Shown here one piece after another: positions 50,864 through 60,099 of a DNA stretch of 64,000 nucleotides (positions within the stretch are counted from its first letter, which is position 1; every line of letters starts with the position of its first letter). The stretch covers positions 310,001 to 374,000 of the forward strand of contig JADJOJ010000010.1 of the NCBI GenBank assembly GCA_016713825.1. The letters run 5' to 3'. The translations under genes and the position numbers were made by a program. Under the pieces are notes generated by a model. The model did not search any database. It saw only the letters and a list, made by a program, of their open reading frames with translations, and was not told where the DNA came from. The DNA comes from Candidatus Leptofilum gracile. GTDB lineage: Bacteria; Chloroflexota; Anaerolineae; Promineifilales; Promineifilaceae.

Positions 50864-52196
50864 ACCTATTTCCCAAAAATTTTACGAAACCGCCCAGCCC
50901 AAAGAACGCGCTTTTTTGGTGGGGGCAGAATTAAAACAAGGACGGCCGTTACTGCCCGTCGAAGATAGTTTGCTGGAGCTGCAACGGCTGGCCGATACGG
51001 CTGGCCTAAAAGTGGTGGGGCAAACCATCCAGCGCTTCGACCGGCCCGACAGCGCCACCTATATCGGCTCTGGCAAGGTAGAGGAGGTCAAAATCCTCAT
51101 CGAGGAGCTAAAAGCGGGCGTGGTGCTGTTTGACGATGAGCTGACGCCCCGCCACCAGCGCGAGCTGGAAAAAGTATTTGGCGAAGAGGTGAAGGTGATC
51201 GATCGCACCGCCCTCATTTTGGACATTTTTGCCCAGCACGCCCAAACCCGCGAAGGGAAGCTGCAAGTAGAGCTGGCCCAGCTTGAGTACCGCGTGCCCC
51301 GCCTGACCCGCATGTGGACCCATCTGGCCCGGCAGGCCGGTGGCCGCGTTGGCGGCATGGGCGGTGGTGTGGGTTTGCGCGGCCCTGGTGAAACCCAGCT
51401 AGAAACCGACCGCCGGGAAATTGGGCGGCGCATCTCCTACATCAAAGACCAGTTGGAGAATGTGCGGGCGCACCGTGAACGGCACCGCGCCAAGCGGCAG
51501 CAGACCGAGCTGCAAGTGGTGGCAATCGTAGGGTACACCAATGCGGGCAAATCGACCCTGCTGAACAAGCTGAGCGACGCCAATGTGCTGTCGGCCGACA
51601 TGCTGTTTGCCACGCTGGACCCCACCACGCGCAAGGTGGATATGCCCGGCGGGCGCGAGCTGCTCTTCACCGACACGGTGGGCTTCATCCAAAAATTGCC
51701 GACCAACATTGTGGCTGCATTCCGCGCCACGCTGGAAGAGATTACCGAGGCGGATTTGCTGCTGCATGTGGTAGATGCCACGCACCCCAACGCGGCGGCG
51801 CAGTTGGAGTCGGTAGAGGATACGCTGGCGGAGCTGGAAGTGGATCATTTGCCGACGGTGGTGGCGCTAAACAAGATCGACCGGCTGCCGCAGGGGGCAA
51901 ATCCGCGCGAGATGTTTGATCTGCCGTACCCGGTGGTGCCGGTTTCGGCCGTTTCTGGCGAGGGCATCCCAGACCTTTTGGTGGCGATCGATGCGGCGAT
52001 GGTGCGCTATTTGCAGCCGCTGACGGTGCTGCTGCCGTATAAACGGGGGGATTTGCTCTCGATGATGTATGCGCGGGGTCAGGTGGATGGCGAGGAGCAT
52101 ACGGGCGAAGGGGTGATTGTGTACGGCCGTTTGCCCAAGCGCCTGATTCCCTATTTTGAACCTTATATGAAGGGACAGCAAGTAGCCGATGAATGA
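50817..52196 (+). CDS. hflX: HflX-family GTPase
   Basis: 459 aa in the open frame from TTG 50817, but residues 1-17 are encoded by repeat DNA. The strongest ribosome site, GGAGG at 50857-50861, is placed for an ATT start at 50868 (Ile-Ser-Gln-Lys), so translation may begin there. HflX domain 1 (AGLKVVGQTIQRFDRPDSATYIGSGKVEEV, read in two parts), the Gly-rich GGRVGGMGGGVGLRGPGETQ loop and GTPase motifs G1 VGYTNAGKSTLL, G3 DTVGFIQKLP and G4 NKID are present. Binds 50S subunits and splits stalled ribosomes. Overlaps the next gene by 8 bp. Confidence 0.94.
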   Translation: MAKFPLSTLQSPLSEAPISQKFYETAQPKERAFLVGAELKQGRPLLPVEDSLLELQRLADTAGLKVVGQTIQRFDRPDSATYIGSGKVEEVKILIEELKAGVVLFDDELTPRHQRELEKVFGEEVKVIDRTALILDIFAQHAQTREGKLQVELAQLEYRVPRLTRMWTHLARQAGGRVGGMGGGVGLRGPGETQLETDRREIGRRISYIKDQLENVRAHRERHRAKRQQTELQVVAIVGYTNAGKSTLLNKLSDANVLSADMLFATLDPTTRKVDMPGGRELLFTDTVGFIQKLPTNIVAAFRATLEEITEADLLLHVVDATHPNAAAQLESVEDTLAELEVDHLPTVVALNKIDRLPQGANPREMFDLPYPVVPVSAVSGEGIPDLLVAIDAAMVRYLQPLTVLLPYKRGDLLSMMYARGQVDGEEHTGEGVIVYGRLPKRLIPYFEPYMKGQQVADE

Positions 52197-52389
52197 GTTT
52201 CTAGACAAGCTTAGTGAGTTCTTTAGCAAATACCCTGGCCTGCTGCCGTTGGTGGGGCTGGGATTGATCATTCTCAATTTGATTTTGCAGCTTTTTCCCG
52301 GCAATTGGTTTGTGGATCGCAATATCCTGCTGCACGTCGGTTTGATTTTAAGCTTGCTTGGGCTGTTGTTGATACGGCCGTTGACTTGA
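52189..52389 (+). CDS. Small two-helix membrane protein
   Basis: 66 aa starting 8 bp inside the end of hflX. Two hydrophobic helices (about 16-35 and 46-63) flank a Pro-Gly-Asn-Trp-Phe turn. Translation is presumably coupled to hflX. I do not recognise a family. Confidence 0.65.
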   Translation: MNEFLDKLSEFFSKYPGLLPLVGLGLIILNLILQLFPGNWFVDRNILLHVGLILSLLGLLLIRPLT

Positions 52390-52500
52390 GTCAGTAATCA
52401 GTAATCAGTCATCAGTAAACAGTCATCGGTAATCAGTAACTGAATACTGACCACTGAATACCGACCACTGACCACTGACCACTGACCACCGACCACTGAC
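52390..52500. repeat. Long sentence-like repeat array (CAGTAATCAGT / CCACTGACCACTGA)
   Basis: About 110 bp: the left third iterates CAGTAATCAGT, the right part iterates ACCACTGACCACTGAC, its approximate complement. Strong potential for a long stem. Longest such array in the window. Confidence 0.8.
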
Positions 52501-52536
52501 ATTTTCTCCACCCATCACACAATTAGGTTGCACCAC

Positions 52537-53700
52537 ATGATACCCATCGAAACGATTGCCCAAAACGGCCGTGTCCAGGCAGCCCTGGCCCAATTCCCGG
52601 ATCTGGTGGCCGACATCGTGGCCCAGGCGGTAGCCATCCAGCAAATTCCGGCCCCCACCTTTGCCGAGGCGGCCCGTGCCGCTTACCTGGAACAGCGCTT
52701 TGCCGAGCTGGGTTTGCAGGATGTGGCGCAGGATGAGCTGCACAATGTGTACGGCCGTTTCCCCGGCAGCCAGCCCCAAACCCACGCCCCCGTCGTCATC
52801 TCTGCCCACAGCGACACCGTTTTTGGTGCAGAAACGGATCTCACCATCCGGCAGGAGGGGCGGCTGACCTACGGGCCTGGCATTGGCGATAACTCTACGG
52901 GCGTGGCCGGGCTGATTGCTCTGGTAGAAGCGCTGCGGTGGGGGGAGATACGGCCGTTCGCCGACATCTGGTTTGTGGCCAACGTGGGCGAAGAAGGGCT
53001 GGGCGATTTGCGCGGCATGCGGGCTGTGGTGGAACGGTTTGGCGCGGCGCCAACCTATCTGGTGGTAGAGGGCGGCCTGTATGGCCAGATTTCTCACCAG
53101 GCAATTGGCGTGCGCCGCTACGAGGTGCGCTTTCACACCGCTGGCGGGCATTCCTGGGGCAACTTTGGCCAGCGCAGCGCCATTCATGAGTTGGGCAAAT
53201 TCATCGCTGCCATTGACCGCTTCAAAGTGCCCGCTCGCCCCAAAACCACCTACAATGTCGGCGTCATCGAAGGCGGCACCTCGATCAACAGCATTGCCCA
53301 ATCGGCCAAATTGCTGCTCGATTTGCGCTCCGAGTCGCCCGATCATCTGGCAATTTTGGTGGCCGAGGTGGAAGCGCTGGTGGCCCAGTGGCGGTCGCAA
53401 TCTAACGTGCTGGTGGAGTTTACCCAGATTGGCAGTCGCCCGGCCGGGCAATTGGCCCGCAATGCGCCGCTGGTGCGGCAGGCGGCGGCGGCGCTGCACC
53501 ATGTGGGCTGCCAAAAGATCAACTACATCGCCAGCAGTACAGATGCCAATATTCCGCTGAGTTTGGGGTATACGGCCGTTTGCATCGGCCTCACAGAATC
53601 GGGCAATGCGCACCGGCTGGATGAGTATATGGACAGCACCTACCTGCCCGCTGGCATGGGGCAACTGCTGCTGCTGACCCTCTCAACCGCAGGCATTTAG
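52537..53700 (+). CDS. M20-family metallopeptidase
   Basis: 387 aa from ATG 52537. Zinc-ligand motifs: VVISAHSDTVFGAE, PGIGDNSTGVAGL (bridging Asp), FVANVGEEGLGDLRG (catalytic Glu-Glu) and the dimerisation-domain start GVRRYEVRFHTAGGHSWGNF. A late His in SGNAHRLDEYMD completes the site. Fits the PepT/DapE/CPG2-like aminoacylase or di/tripeptidase group; substrate not predictable. Palindrome copies fall in several places. Confidence 0.92.
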   Translation: MIPIETIAQNGRVQAALAQFPDLVADIVAQAVAIQQIPAPTFAEAARAAYLEQRFAELGLQDVAQDELHNVYGRFPGSQPQTHAPVVISAHSDTVFGAETDLTIRQEGRLTYGPGIGDNSTGVAGLIALVEALRWGEIRPFADIWFVANVGEEGLGDLRGMRAVVERFGAAPTYLVVEGGLYGQISHQAIGVRRYEVRFHTAGGHSWGNFGQRSAIHELGKFIAAIDRFKVPARPKTTYNVGVIEGGTSINSIAQSAKLLLDLRSESPDHLAILVAEVEALVAQWRSQSNVLVEFTQIGSRPAGQLARNAPLVRQAAAALHHVGCQKINYIASSTDANIPLSLGYTAVCIGLTESGNAHRLDEYMDSTYLPAGMGQLLLLTLSTAGI

Positions 53701-53707
53701 CGTCTCT

Positions 53708-53764
53708 ATTTCCCCGGAAAATGTTCTGGGCCAACACGCCATTACGAGAATTTTCTGGGGAAAT
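53708..53764. repeat. 15-bp inverted repeat after the M20 gene
   Basis: ATTTCCCCGGAAAAT (53708-53722) and ATTTTCTGGGGAAAT (53750-53764) match inverted at 14 of 15 positions, with a 27-nt loop. It may terminate the M20 gene. Confidence 0.6.
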
Positions 53765-53813
53765 ATGAATTTGAACCCACACTATTTTACCGAACCGAAA
53801 ACTGGAGTAAGCC

Positions 53814-54962
53814 ATGAACTTTGAACTGAATGAAGAACAGCGTGAGTTTCAGCACATTGTGCATGATTTTGTGGCCAAAGAGCTGAAGCCAATGGCCCGC
53901 GAAACAGACGAGAAGGGCGAATTTAACTGGACGGCCGTTAAAAAAATGGGGCCAATCGGGTTGCTGGGGCTGGAAGTGCCAGAGGAATTTGGCGGGGCGG
54001 CGGTGGATGCCGTCAGCGCGGCCATTGCCATTGAGGAGCTGGGCTGGGGCTGCGGCTCGACGGCGCTGGCCGTGTCGGCGCACAACGGGCTGGCGCTAGG
54101 GCCGATTGTGAAGTACGGCAGCGAGGCGCAAAAGCAACAATGGCTGCCGCCGCTGGCCAGCGGCCAAGGCAAGTTGGGCTGTCTCTCGCTCACGGAGCCG
54201 GGGGCGGGGTCTGATTTGCAGGGTGGGGTGCGGACAACGGCCGTAAAAGAAGGTGACTCCTGGATCATCGACGGGGCCAAAATGTGGATGACCAACGCCT
54301 CCATTTCAGACGTGATGGTCTTGCTGGTGCGCACCGATCCCGCAGGCGGCAGCCGTTCCCTCAGCCACATCATCGTCCCGTCCGATACCCCCGGCATCAC
54401 CATCGGCCCCGCCGAAAAGAAGATGGGGCTAAAAGGCTCTCCCACGCACGCCGTCTCGTTTGAAGAGGTGCGCGTGCCGCTAGAAAATTTGTTGGGCAGC
54501 GAAGGACGAGGCTTGCAGCAAACCCTGGCCACGCTAGACAGTGGCCGCGTGGGCATTGGCGCGTTGGCCGTCGGTTTGGGGCAGGCAGCTTATGAAGCCG
54601 CCATCAACTACGCCCACCAGCGCGAAACATTCGGCCAGCCCATTGCCCAGCACCAGGCCGTGCAGTGGATGTTGGCCGACGCCGCCACCGAGCTGCAAGC
54701 CGCCCGGCTGATGGTTTACTGGGCTGCTTCCCTCAAAGGCGCAGGCAAAAAGTACACCAAGGAAGCGGCGATGGCCAAGCTGTTTGCCACCGAAGTGAGC
54801 GAGCGCGTGTGCCGCAACGCCATCCAAATTCACGGCGGTTACGGCTACAGCAGCGAATTCGAGGTGGAGCGCATTTACCGCGATACCCGCCTGATGACCA
54901 TCGGCGAAGGCACCAGCGAAATTCAGCGGCTGGTCATTGCCCGCCACATTTTGAATTTGTAA
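53814..54962 (+). CDS. Acyl-CoA dehydrogenase
   Basis: 382 aa from ATG 53814 (TGGAG upstream). Typical segments: LNEEQREFQHIVHDFVAKEL, CLSLTEPGAGSDLQGGVRTT, the FAD/substrate WMTNASISDVMVLL, QIHGGYGYSSEFEVERIYRD and MTIGEGTSEIQRLVIAR, whose Glu is the catalytic base. FAD-dependent desaturation of acyl-CoA in fatty-acid or branched-chain degradation; chain length not predictable. Confidence 0.95.
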   Translation: MNFELNEEQREFQHIVHDFVAKELKPMARETDEKGEFNWTAVKKMGPIGLLGLEVPEEFGGAAVDAVSAAIAIEELGWGCGSTALAVSAHNGLALGPIVKYGSEAQKQQWLPPLASGQGKLGCLSLTEPGAGSDLQGGVRTTAVKEGDSWIIDGAKMWMTNASISDVMVLLVRTDPAGGSRSLSHIIVPSDTPGITIGPAEKKMGLKGSPTHAVSFEEVRVPLENLLGSEGRGLQQTLATLDSGRVGIGALAVGLGQAAYEAAINYAHQRETFGQPIAQHQAVQWMLADAATELQAARLMVYWAASLKGAGKKYTKEAAMAKLFATEVSERVCRNAIQIHGGYGYSSEFEVERIYRDTRLMTIGEGTSEIQRLVIARHILNL

Positions 54963-54998
54963 GCCAGCGTTTGTAAGCAAGAAACACCGGGAAAAATG

Positions 54999-55040
54999 AA
55001 AAAGGCTCTGCCCACAATATAATTTGGGCAGAGCCTTTTT
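54999..55040. terminator. Bidirectional terminator between convergent genes
   Basis: AAAAAGGCTCTGCCCA (54999-55014) is perfectly matched by TGGGCAGAGCCTTTTT (55025-55040), with A/T tails on both sides, suitable for both the acyl-CoA dehydrogenase and the leftward adhesin gene. Confidence 0.92.
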
Positions 55041-55061
55041 AGTTGCGCTAACAAGCTGTGT

Positions 55062-57671
55062 TTAGTTGAAGTTCACCTGTAAGTTATAGGTGGTATTGGT
55101 GATCGGTTTGCTGAACACGCGAACGTAATAGGTCCCGGCTCCGAGCGTGACGTTGATCGTTTTGGTGGAGGAGGGGGAGCCATTGTTTTGTATCAGCGTT
55201 AAGCTACCGCCGCAAATGCCACCGTAAACTACCAACTGCCCTTCGCTTGGCTCAAAGCTGGACAGCACAACAGAGATGTTTCTGGTGCTGTTCAGGGTGA
55301 TGACGTACCAATCTTCCTCGTCATCGGCGGTGAATTGGTGACTGACGCCGGGGCTTATACCGTACGCCTGGCCGCAATTGTTGTTGGGTTCTACCGGCGG
55401 GTAGTTGTTGAGCATCAACGGTAGATAGACGTAGCTGATGGGCAGGGGCGAGACGTTGATGGTAATGGTGGCTGTGTCTGATTGGCCGCCCCGGTCCATA
55501 ACGCGCACGGTAAGGTTGAAGGAGGGCATGCTGTCGGCATTGAGTTTGCTGGTGTCTGGCACGGTGATACGGCCGTTGCTGCTATTAATGGCAAAAACAG
55601 TTCCTGTATTCCCGCCGATAATGGCGTAGGTTAACTGATCGCCATTGATCAATTCTGGATCGGTAGCAGATACGGTGCCAACCAAAATGCCATCCGCTGC
55701 GCCTTCCTGAACGAAGAAGGTGGCATTGCTCACGTTGGGGTTTTCGTCAAACAGGTTATTGAGGTTAACCGTGACGTTGGCCGTATTTTCTAAATTGCCC
55801 GTGTCTGTGACGATGACGCTGAGCGTGAAGCTGGGGGTGGTTTCGTAATCTAGTGCAGCGCTGTTGGCCACGCTCAGCTGGCCGTTGTTGTTGATGGCAA
55901 ATGCGCCGCCGGTGTTGCCAGACAAAATGCCAAAGGTGAGATTGCCCGCGTCGGCGGCGTCTGGATCGCTAAAGTTAAGGGTGCCAACGGCCGTTGCGTT
56001 GCTGCTGTTTTCGGCGATGGCAAAGGTGGCGTTGTTCACGGTTGGCGTTTCATTGACATCTTTCAGGTTGATGTTGACCGTGGCATTGACGGCGGGGTTT
56101 GCCCCATCATTTACGGCAATGGTCAGCGTGAAGGCGGGCGTTGTTTCAAAATCAAGCAGATTGGTGTTATTGACAACAATTTTGCCTGCCGTGGTCACTG
56201 CAAATGGGTTGTTGGTGTTGCCCGCAATGATGTTGTAGGTGAGCGACGCTCCTTCCGGATCGCTGGCGGGCACATCGCCTACCTCCACCCCATTGCCCAA
56301 ATTTTCGTTGGGGGTGTAGGTTGCTGGGCTGGTGGTAGGCGGCTCGTTTACATTGGTCAGGTTCACCACTACAACCTCGGTGTCGGTAGCGCCGGCGCTG
56401 TCGGTGACGCGGATGGTGAGGTTGAAGCTGGGGGTGGTTTCGTAATCCAGGGCACTGCTGGTGGCCACGGTAATTTGCCCGCTGCTGCTGCCAATGGCAA
56501 AGGCGTTGCCACTGTTGCCAGAGGCAATGGTGTAGGTGAGCAAATCACCTGCGCCCAAATCCTGGTCTGTCGCGCTGATTGTGCCAACGGCCGTTCCGCC
56601 GACGCTGTTTTCGGCAAGGGAAAATGGGCCTGCCGTTGCGAGCACAGGGGCATCGTTGGCATCGCTCAGGTTGACGGTGAAAACGGCCGTACTCGTTAAG
56701 GCCCCCAAATCTGCTGCCTGCACGGTCAGGGTAAGCGTGGGATTCGTCTCAAAATCCAGCGGTGTGGCGCTGTTAACGGTGATCGCCCCGCTGCTGCTGC
56801 CGATGGCAAACGCATTCCCCAAGTTGCCCCCTACAATGCTGTAAGCCACACTGTCGCTAGCATCAGGGTCTGTGGCGCTGGCGCTGCCAACGGCTGCGCC
56901 AATGCTCGCGTTTTCTGGCAGGGAAAAGGTTGTGCCGGTGATGATGGGTGGTTCGTTTTGGTTGGTCAGGTTGACGGTGATAACGGCCGTATCCGTCAAC
57001 GTTCCCAAATCTTGCACCTGCACGGTAAAGGTCAGGCTGGGGTTGGTCTCAAAGTCGAGCGGTGCGGCATTGTTTACGGTGATAGCCCCACTGCTGTCTA
57101 AAATAAACGGGTTGCCCGTGTTGCCATTCAGAATGGTGTAGGCGAGGCTGTCTCCCGCATCGGCATCTGAAGCTGCAACCGCCCCTACGGGCGTACTTGC
57201 CGCGCTATTTTCTGGCAGTTCAAAAAACTGGTCTAATACCACCGGCTGTTGATCAAAGTCTGGGGTGACGGTGATCAGAAAAGTTGTCTGAGCAATGGTG
57301 CTGGTGATTGTTTTCACCGTAAAGTCGAAGCTATCGCCAGACGTTTCGCTGTCGTCGTGGGTGTACACCAGTAAGTTGCTGTCGATGTCGGCCTGGGTGA
57401 ATTCGGCCGTGGGGGTAAGCGTCACGCTATTGAGCGCCAAAAAGCCATTTGTAGGCGTTGTGATCAGCGTGTAGGTTAGCGTTTCCCCGGTTAAATCTGG
57501 ATCATCTGCTTGAAGCAGACTGCTGGTAATGATGCCGCTATCAGCTTCACTCACGGTTAACCCCTCGTTAAACGTCAATGAAGCGTCGGCCAAAACGCTG
57601 CTGAGCCAGGCGACAGAAATAGTTGCCGCAAAGAGCACAGATAAAATGATTAGGACACGTTTTCTCCGCAT
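55062..57671 (-). CDS. Secreted cadherin-repeat surface protein with PPC end
   Basis: 869 aa with a signal peptide (VLIILSVLFAATISVAWLSS). About six cadherin-like repeats of ~100 aa follow, each with the pattern A(T/S)DPD...L.Y.I..GN.GNAFAI...G.I.V....LDYET.PSF.L...V.D and a linker N(E/D)PP. A short VYLPLMLNNYPPVEPNN segment leads to a PPC-type end domain (QAYGISPGVSHQFTADDEED). Calcium-binding Asp/Glu patterns are conserved. Likely extracellular adhesin. No anchor is visible. It lies 65 bp after the pseudokinase gene. Confidence 0.87.
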   Translation of the reverse strand: MRRKRVLIILSVLFAATISVAWLSSVLADASLTFNEGLTVSEADSGIITSSLLQADDPDLTGETLTYTLITTPTNGFLALNSVTLTPTAEFTQADIDSNLLVYTHDDSETSGDSFDFTVKTITSTIAQTTFLITVTPDFDQQPVVLDQFFELPENSAASTPVGAVAASDADAGDSLAYTILNGNTGNPFILDSSGAITVNNAAPLDFETNPSLTFTVQVQDLGTLTDTAVITVNLTNQNEPPIITGTTFSLPENASIGAAVGSASATDPDASDSVAYSIVGGNLGNAFAIGSSSGAITVNSATPLDFETNPTLTLTVQAADLGALTSTAVFTVNLSDANDAPVLATAGPFSLAENSVGGTAVGTISATDQDLGAGDLLTYTIASGNSGNAFAIGSSSGQITVATSSALDYETTPSFNLTIRVTDSAGATDTEVVVVNLTNVNEPPTTSPATYTPNENLGNGVEVGDVPASDPEGASLTYNIIAGNTNNPFAVTTAGKIVVNNTNLLDFETTPAFTLTIAVNDGANPAVNATVNINLKDVNETPTVNNATFAIAENSSNATAVGTLNFSDPDAADAGNLTFGILSGNTGGAFAINNNGQLSVANSAALDYETTPSFTLSVIVTDTGNLENTANVTVNLNNLFDENPNVSNATFFVQEGAADGILVGTVSATDPELINGDQLTYAIIGGNTGTVFAINSSNGRITVPDTSKLNADSMPSFNLTVRVMDRGGQSDTATITINVSPLPISYVYLPLMLNNYPPVEPNNNCGQAYGISPGVSHQFTADDEEDWYVITLNSTRNISVVLSSFEPSEGQLVVYGGICGGSLTLIQNNGSPSSTKTINVTLGAGTYYVRVFSKPITNTTYNLQVNFN

Positions 57672-57736
57672 ACCGAAACTCAGTCGATACTTCTTGTTAT
57701 TCGTTGCCAGGCAACAAATAACCTAATTCCACGCCA

Positions 57737-59683
57737 CTAGCCTCCTGGTGGGGGTGGCGGGGTAAAGGTTGGGGGTGGCGATGTTGGCTGTGGATTGCCT
57801 CCGCTGGGCACTGGTGTTGGTGTGAAAGTTGGCGTGGGCGTGTTGGTGGGCGTGGGCGTTGGCGTGTTGGTAGGCCGCACCGGAATGGTTGCCGCAATCG
57901 GCACATTGTTGCTGCTGGCTTCCTCTACCCAACGACACGCTTCGGCTGTCACCCACCCCCGGCTGCCGTCTGCCAGCACCACGTTGTACCAGTTGCCCTC
58001 GGCCCCTTCCTGGCCAATGACGCCGACAATATCGCCCTCAAATAGATAGCGCAAAATGGGATACACCACATCTGGCCCCTGGCGCAGGCTGGCCGAACTG
58101 ACAATAATTTCTACCTGTGGAATTGGGGTGGAGGATGGGGTGAAGGTGGCTGTGGCTGTTTCAGTGGGCGCTGGGGTGAAGGTGGCTGTTGTGAGTGAGG
58201 TTTGAATGACGATGTTCCGGTTGTCGCTGGCAACCACATCCCGGTTGGTGATTAAATCCTCCAACACAATATTCCATTGCGCTAAAGCATTGCTGCCACT
58301 ATCTGGCAGCGCGGTTTGCAGGGAGTAGGTCCCGGCATCCGCCGGGGCAGTGACACTACCTAGCAAGGAACGGCCGTTCCCCGAAATCAAATACACCGAA
58401 AATTGCTGATTGGGTTCCAGGGAGCCGCTCCAGCTCCAGCGAAACTCACCCACGTCTCCCGCGTCGAATTCAGCAAAGTTTGCCGGAGCCAGCAGCGAAA
58501 TTGGGTTGGCGCTCAAGTCGGGTTCATTGGTGGTAATAGGATAGGCGGAAACGGCCGTATCTGTCGTGGGTATCGGTATGGTGCCAGAAGCGGTCACCAG
58601 GGTTGGTGTAGGCGCTTGCGTGCTAACGGTGCTGTTGTCGATGGCAACTGGCTGGCTGGTCGGTTCATCATTGGTGGGCGTTTGAGTAATCGACCAAATG
58701 AACGCGCCCCCACCCACAAGCACCAAGGCCAGCAGCGGCAGCAATACAAAAATCAGGCGAGAACGGCGTGGTGGTGGCGGGCTAAGAACTTCTTTTTCAC
58801 CTCTGGTTTGCACCAGCATACGTTCGTTTTGCAACGCTTCGTTGATCGCTTCTAAGAATTCCTTGATGTTGGTGTGCCGTCCCCACGGCTGCCTCCTTAA
58901 GCTCTTGTCGATGAGCTCATAGGTTTGTCGGGCCAGATCCGGCCTTGCCTGTTCTAACGCTGTATTTTTGGGACGAACCAGCTGAGATAAAAATTGCCAG
59001 GCAGAGTTGGGCTCTTGTGGCAGCTTACCCACAAGGATTTCATAAAGGATGACGCCCAGAGAATAAACCTGGCTGCGGCTGTCTACCGGCTTGCCCTGCT
59101 GGACTTCTGGTGCAATATAAGGGGAATTGGGGGCGATTTCGGCTTTTACGGCCGTTCCGTTTTCCAAAGCCGGAATGCCTAAATCAACCAGCACCACCGT
59201 GCCATCTTGTTTTAGTTGAATGTTGTCTGGGGAAAGGTAGTAATGGTACAGGTCCAACCGTTCGGCCAGTTCCAAAGCTTCAGCCAACTGCCGGATAATC
59301 TTAAGGGCGTAAATACTGTTGGCTGGCGTCGTTTGCTGCGACAGCTGCTGTAAACGCTCGCGCAGCGTAATGCCCTCAACCAGATCGCGCGCCACGTAAG
59401 GGCGGTTGTTTGGCGTAACCCCAATTTGGTAAACCTGGGCAATGTTGGGATGTTTGATCTGCGACACTTTGTTCATCTTTTCGATGAACTGGTCAACAAA
59501 CTGTTTTTTGTTATTAAAAATAGGCAGCAAAACTTCTATCGCGACAGGGCGATTTTCATCAACATCAAATGCCCGATAAAGATCGGTAACGGGCGTCTGG
59601 TTGATGTGCGCTTCTAATTTATATTGATCGATTAGTTGATCAAATAAGCTGGACGACTTTGCCTGGTCTTTCTGGGTGTCCAT
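57737..59683 (-). CDS. Membrane pseudokinase with SH3b ectodomain
   Basis: A 648-aa protein. Residues about 20-290 follow the Ser/Thr-kinase fold (APE motif YIAPEVQQG intact), but VAIK is VAIE (Lys to Glu50), and HRD is HYY (catalytic Asp to Tyr149); DFG is DLG (167-169). It should be catalytically dead or nearly so. A hydrophobic helix (about 312-335) follows a basic run, then a Thr/Pro linker, an Ig-like region (about 395-490), another Thr-rich linker and an SH3b domain (ASLRQGPDVVYPILRYLFEG) and a Pro-rich tail. Such architecture suggests sensing of the cell wall outside with a protein-binding cytoplasmic domain. Confidence 0.85.
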   Translation of the reverse strand: MDTQKDQAKSSSLFDQLIDQYKLEAHINQTPVTDLYRAFDVDENRPVAIEVLLPIFNNKKQFVDQFIEKMNKVSQIKHPNIAQVYQIGVTPNNRPYVARDLVEGITLRERLQQLSQQTTPANSIYALKIIRQLAEALELAERLDLYHYYLSPDNIQLKQDGTVVLVDLGIPALENGTAVKAEIAPNSPYIAPEVQQGKPVDSRSQVYSLGVILYEILVGKLPQEPNSAWQFLSQLVRPKNTALEQARPDLARQTYELIDKSLRRQPWGRHTNIKEFLEAINEALQNERMLVQTRGEKEVLSPPPPRRSRLIFVLLPLLALVLVGGGAFIWSITQTPTNDEPTSQPVAIDNSTVSTQAPTPTLVTASGTIPIPTTDTAVSAYPITTNEPDLSANPISLLAPANFAEFDAGDVGEFRWSWSGSLEPNQQFSVYLISGNGRSLLGSVTAPADAGTYSLQTALPDSGSNALAQWNIVLEDLITNRDVVASDNRNIVIQTSLTTATFTPAPTETATATFTPSSTPIPQVEIIVSSASLRQGPDVVYPILRYLFEGDIVGVIGQEGAEGNWYNVVLADGSRGWVTAEACRWVEEASSNNVPIAATIPVRPTNTPTPTPTNTPTPTFTPTPVPSGGNPQPTSPPPTFTPPPPPGG

Positions 59684-60099
59684 CCGTTCCTAAAATTTGG
59701 CTAACATTATGCAAACGCAGATTAGTGATTATAGCTTACGGTTTGCATTTACGGTAAGTAAAAGGTTGCCGAAAACAACCGGGCCGTTAAGTTACAACTG
59801 CCTTACTGCTCACTGATGGTTGCGGTATTGTGATATAAGTGACGCTGGTGAACCGTGGGTCACGCTCTTCCTAAAAATCTGTCCGTTGGTTAATACTCAC
59901 AACAGGCATTCTGCTCCCACAATAAACATAAGTACACTCAGTTTAACAATAATAGGCAATAAAAGTTTCAATCTTTCTTACGAAAATAGTTACATTAATG
60001 TTTAATTTTGGGGTGGCACACCCTCTGGGGCTTGTGTGTGGATCGGCTGTTTTACAGGGGGGAGTTTTGCACAAAAAGCAATTCTGAACAGCTGTACCA
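59684..60099. other. Gene-free region between the pseudokinase genes
   Basis: 415 bp with no palindrome copies. A 60-residue open frame on the plus strand (59820-60005) lacks a ribosome site and any recognisable feature. The left end would hold the promoter of the 57737 gene. AT-rich around 59920-60010. I see no RNA gene. Confidence 0.4.

Noticed and set aside
52390..52500. A CRISPR array
   Set aside because: Units are only 6-12 bp, degenerate and contiguous with no spacers or cas genes.
59820..60005. A 61-aa open frame between the pseudokinase genes
   Set aside because: No ribosome site, no recognisable sequence features and a non-ATG start; likely chance.
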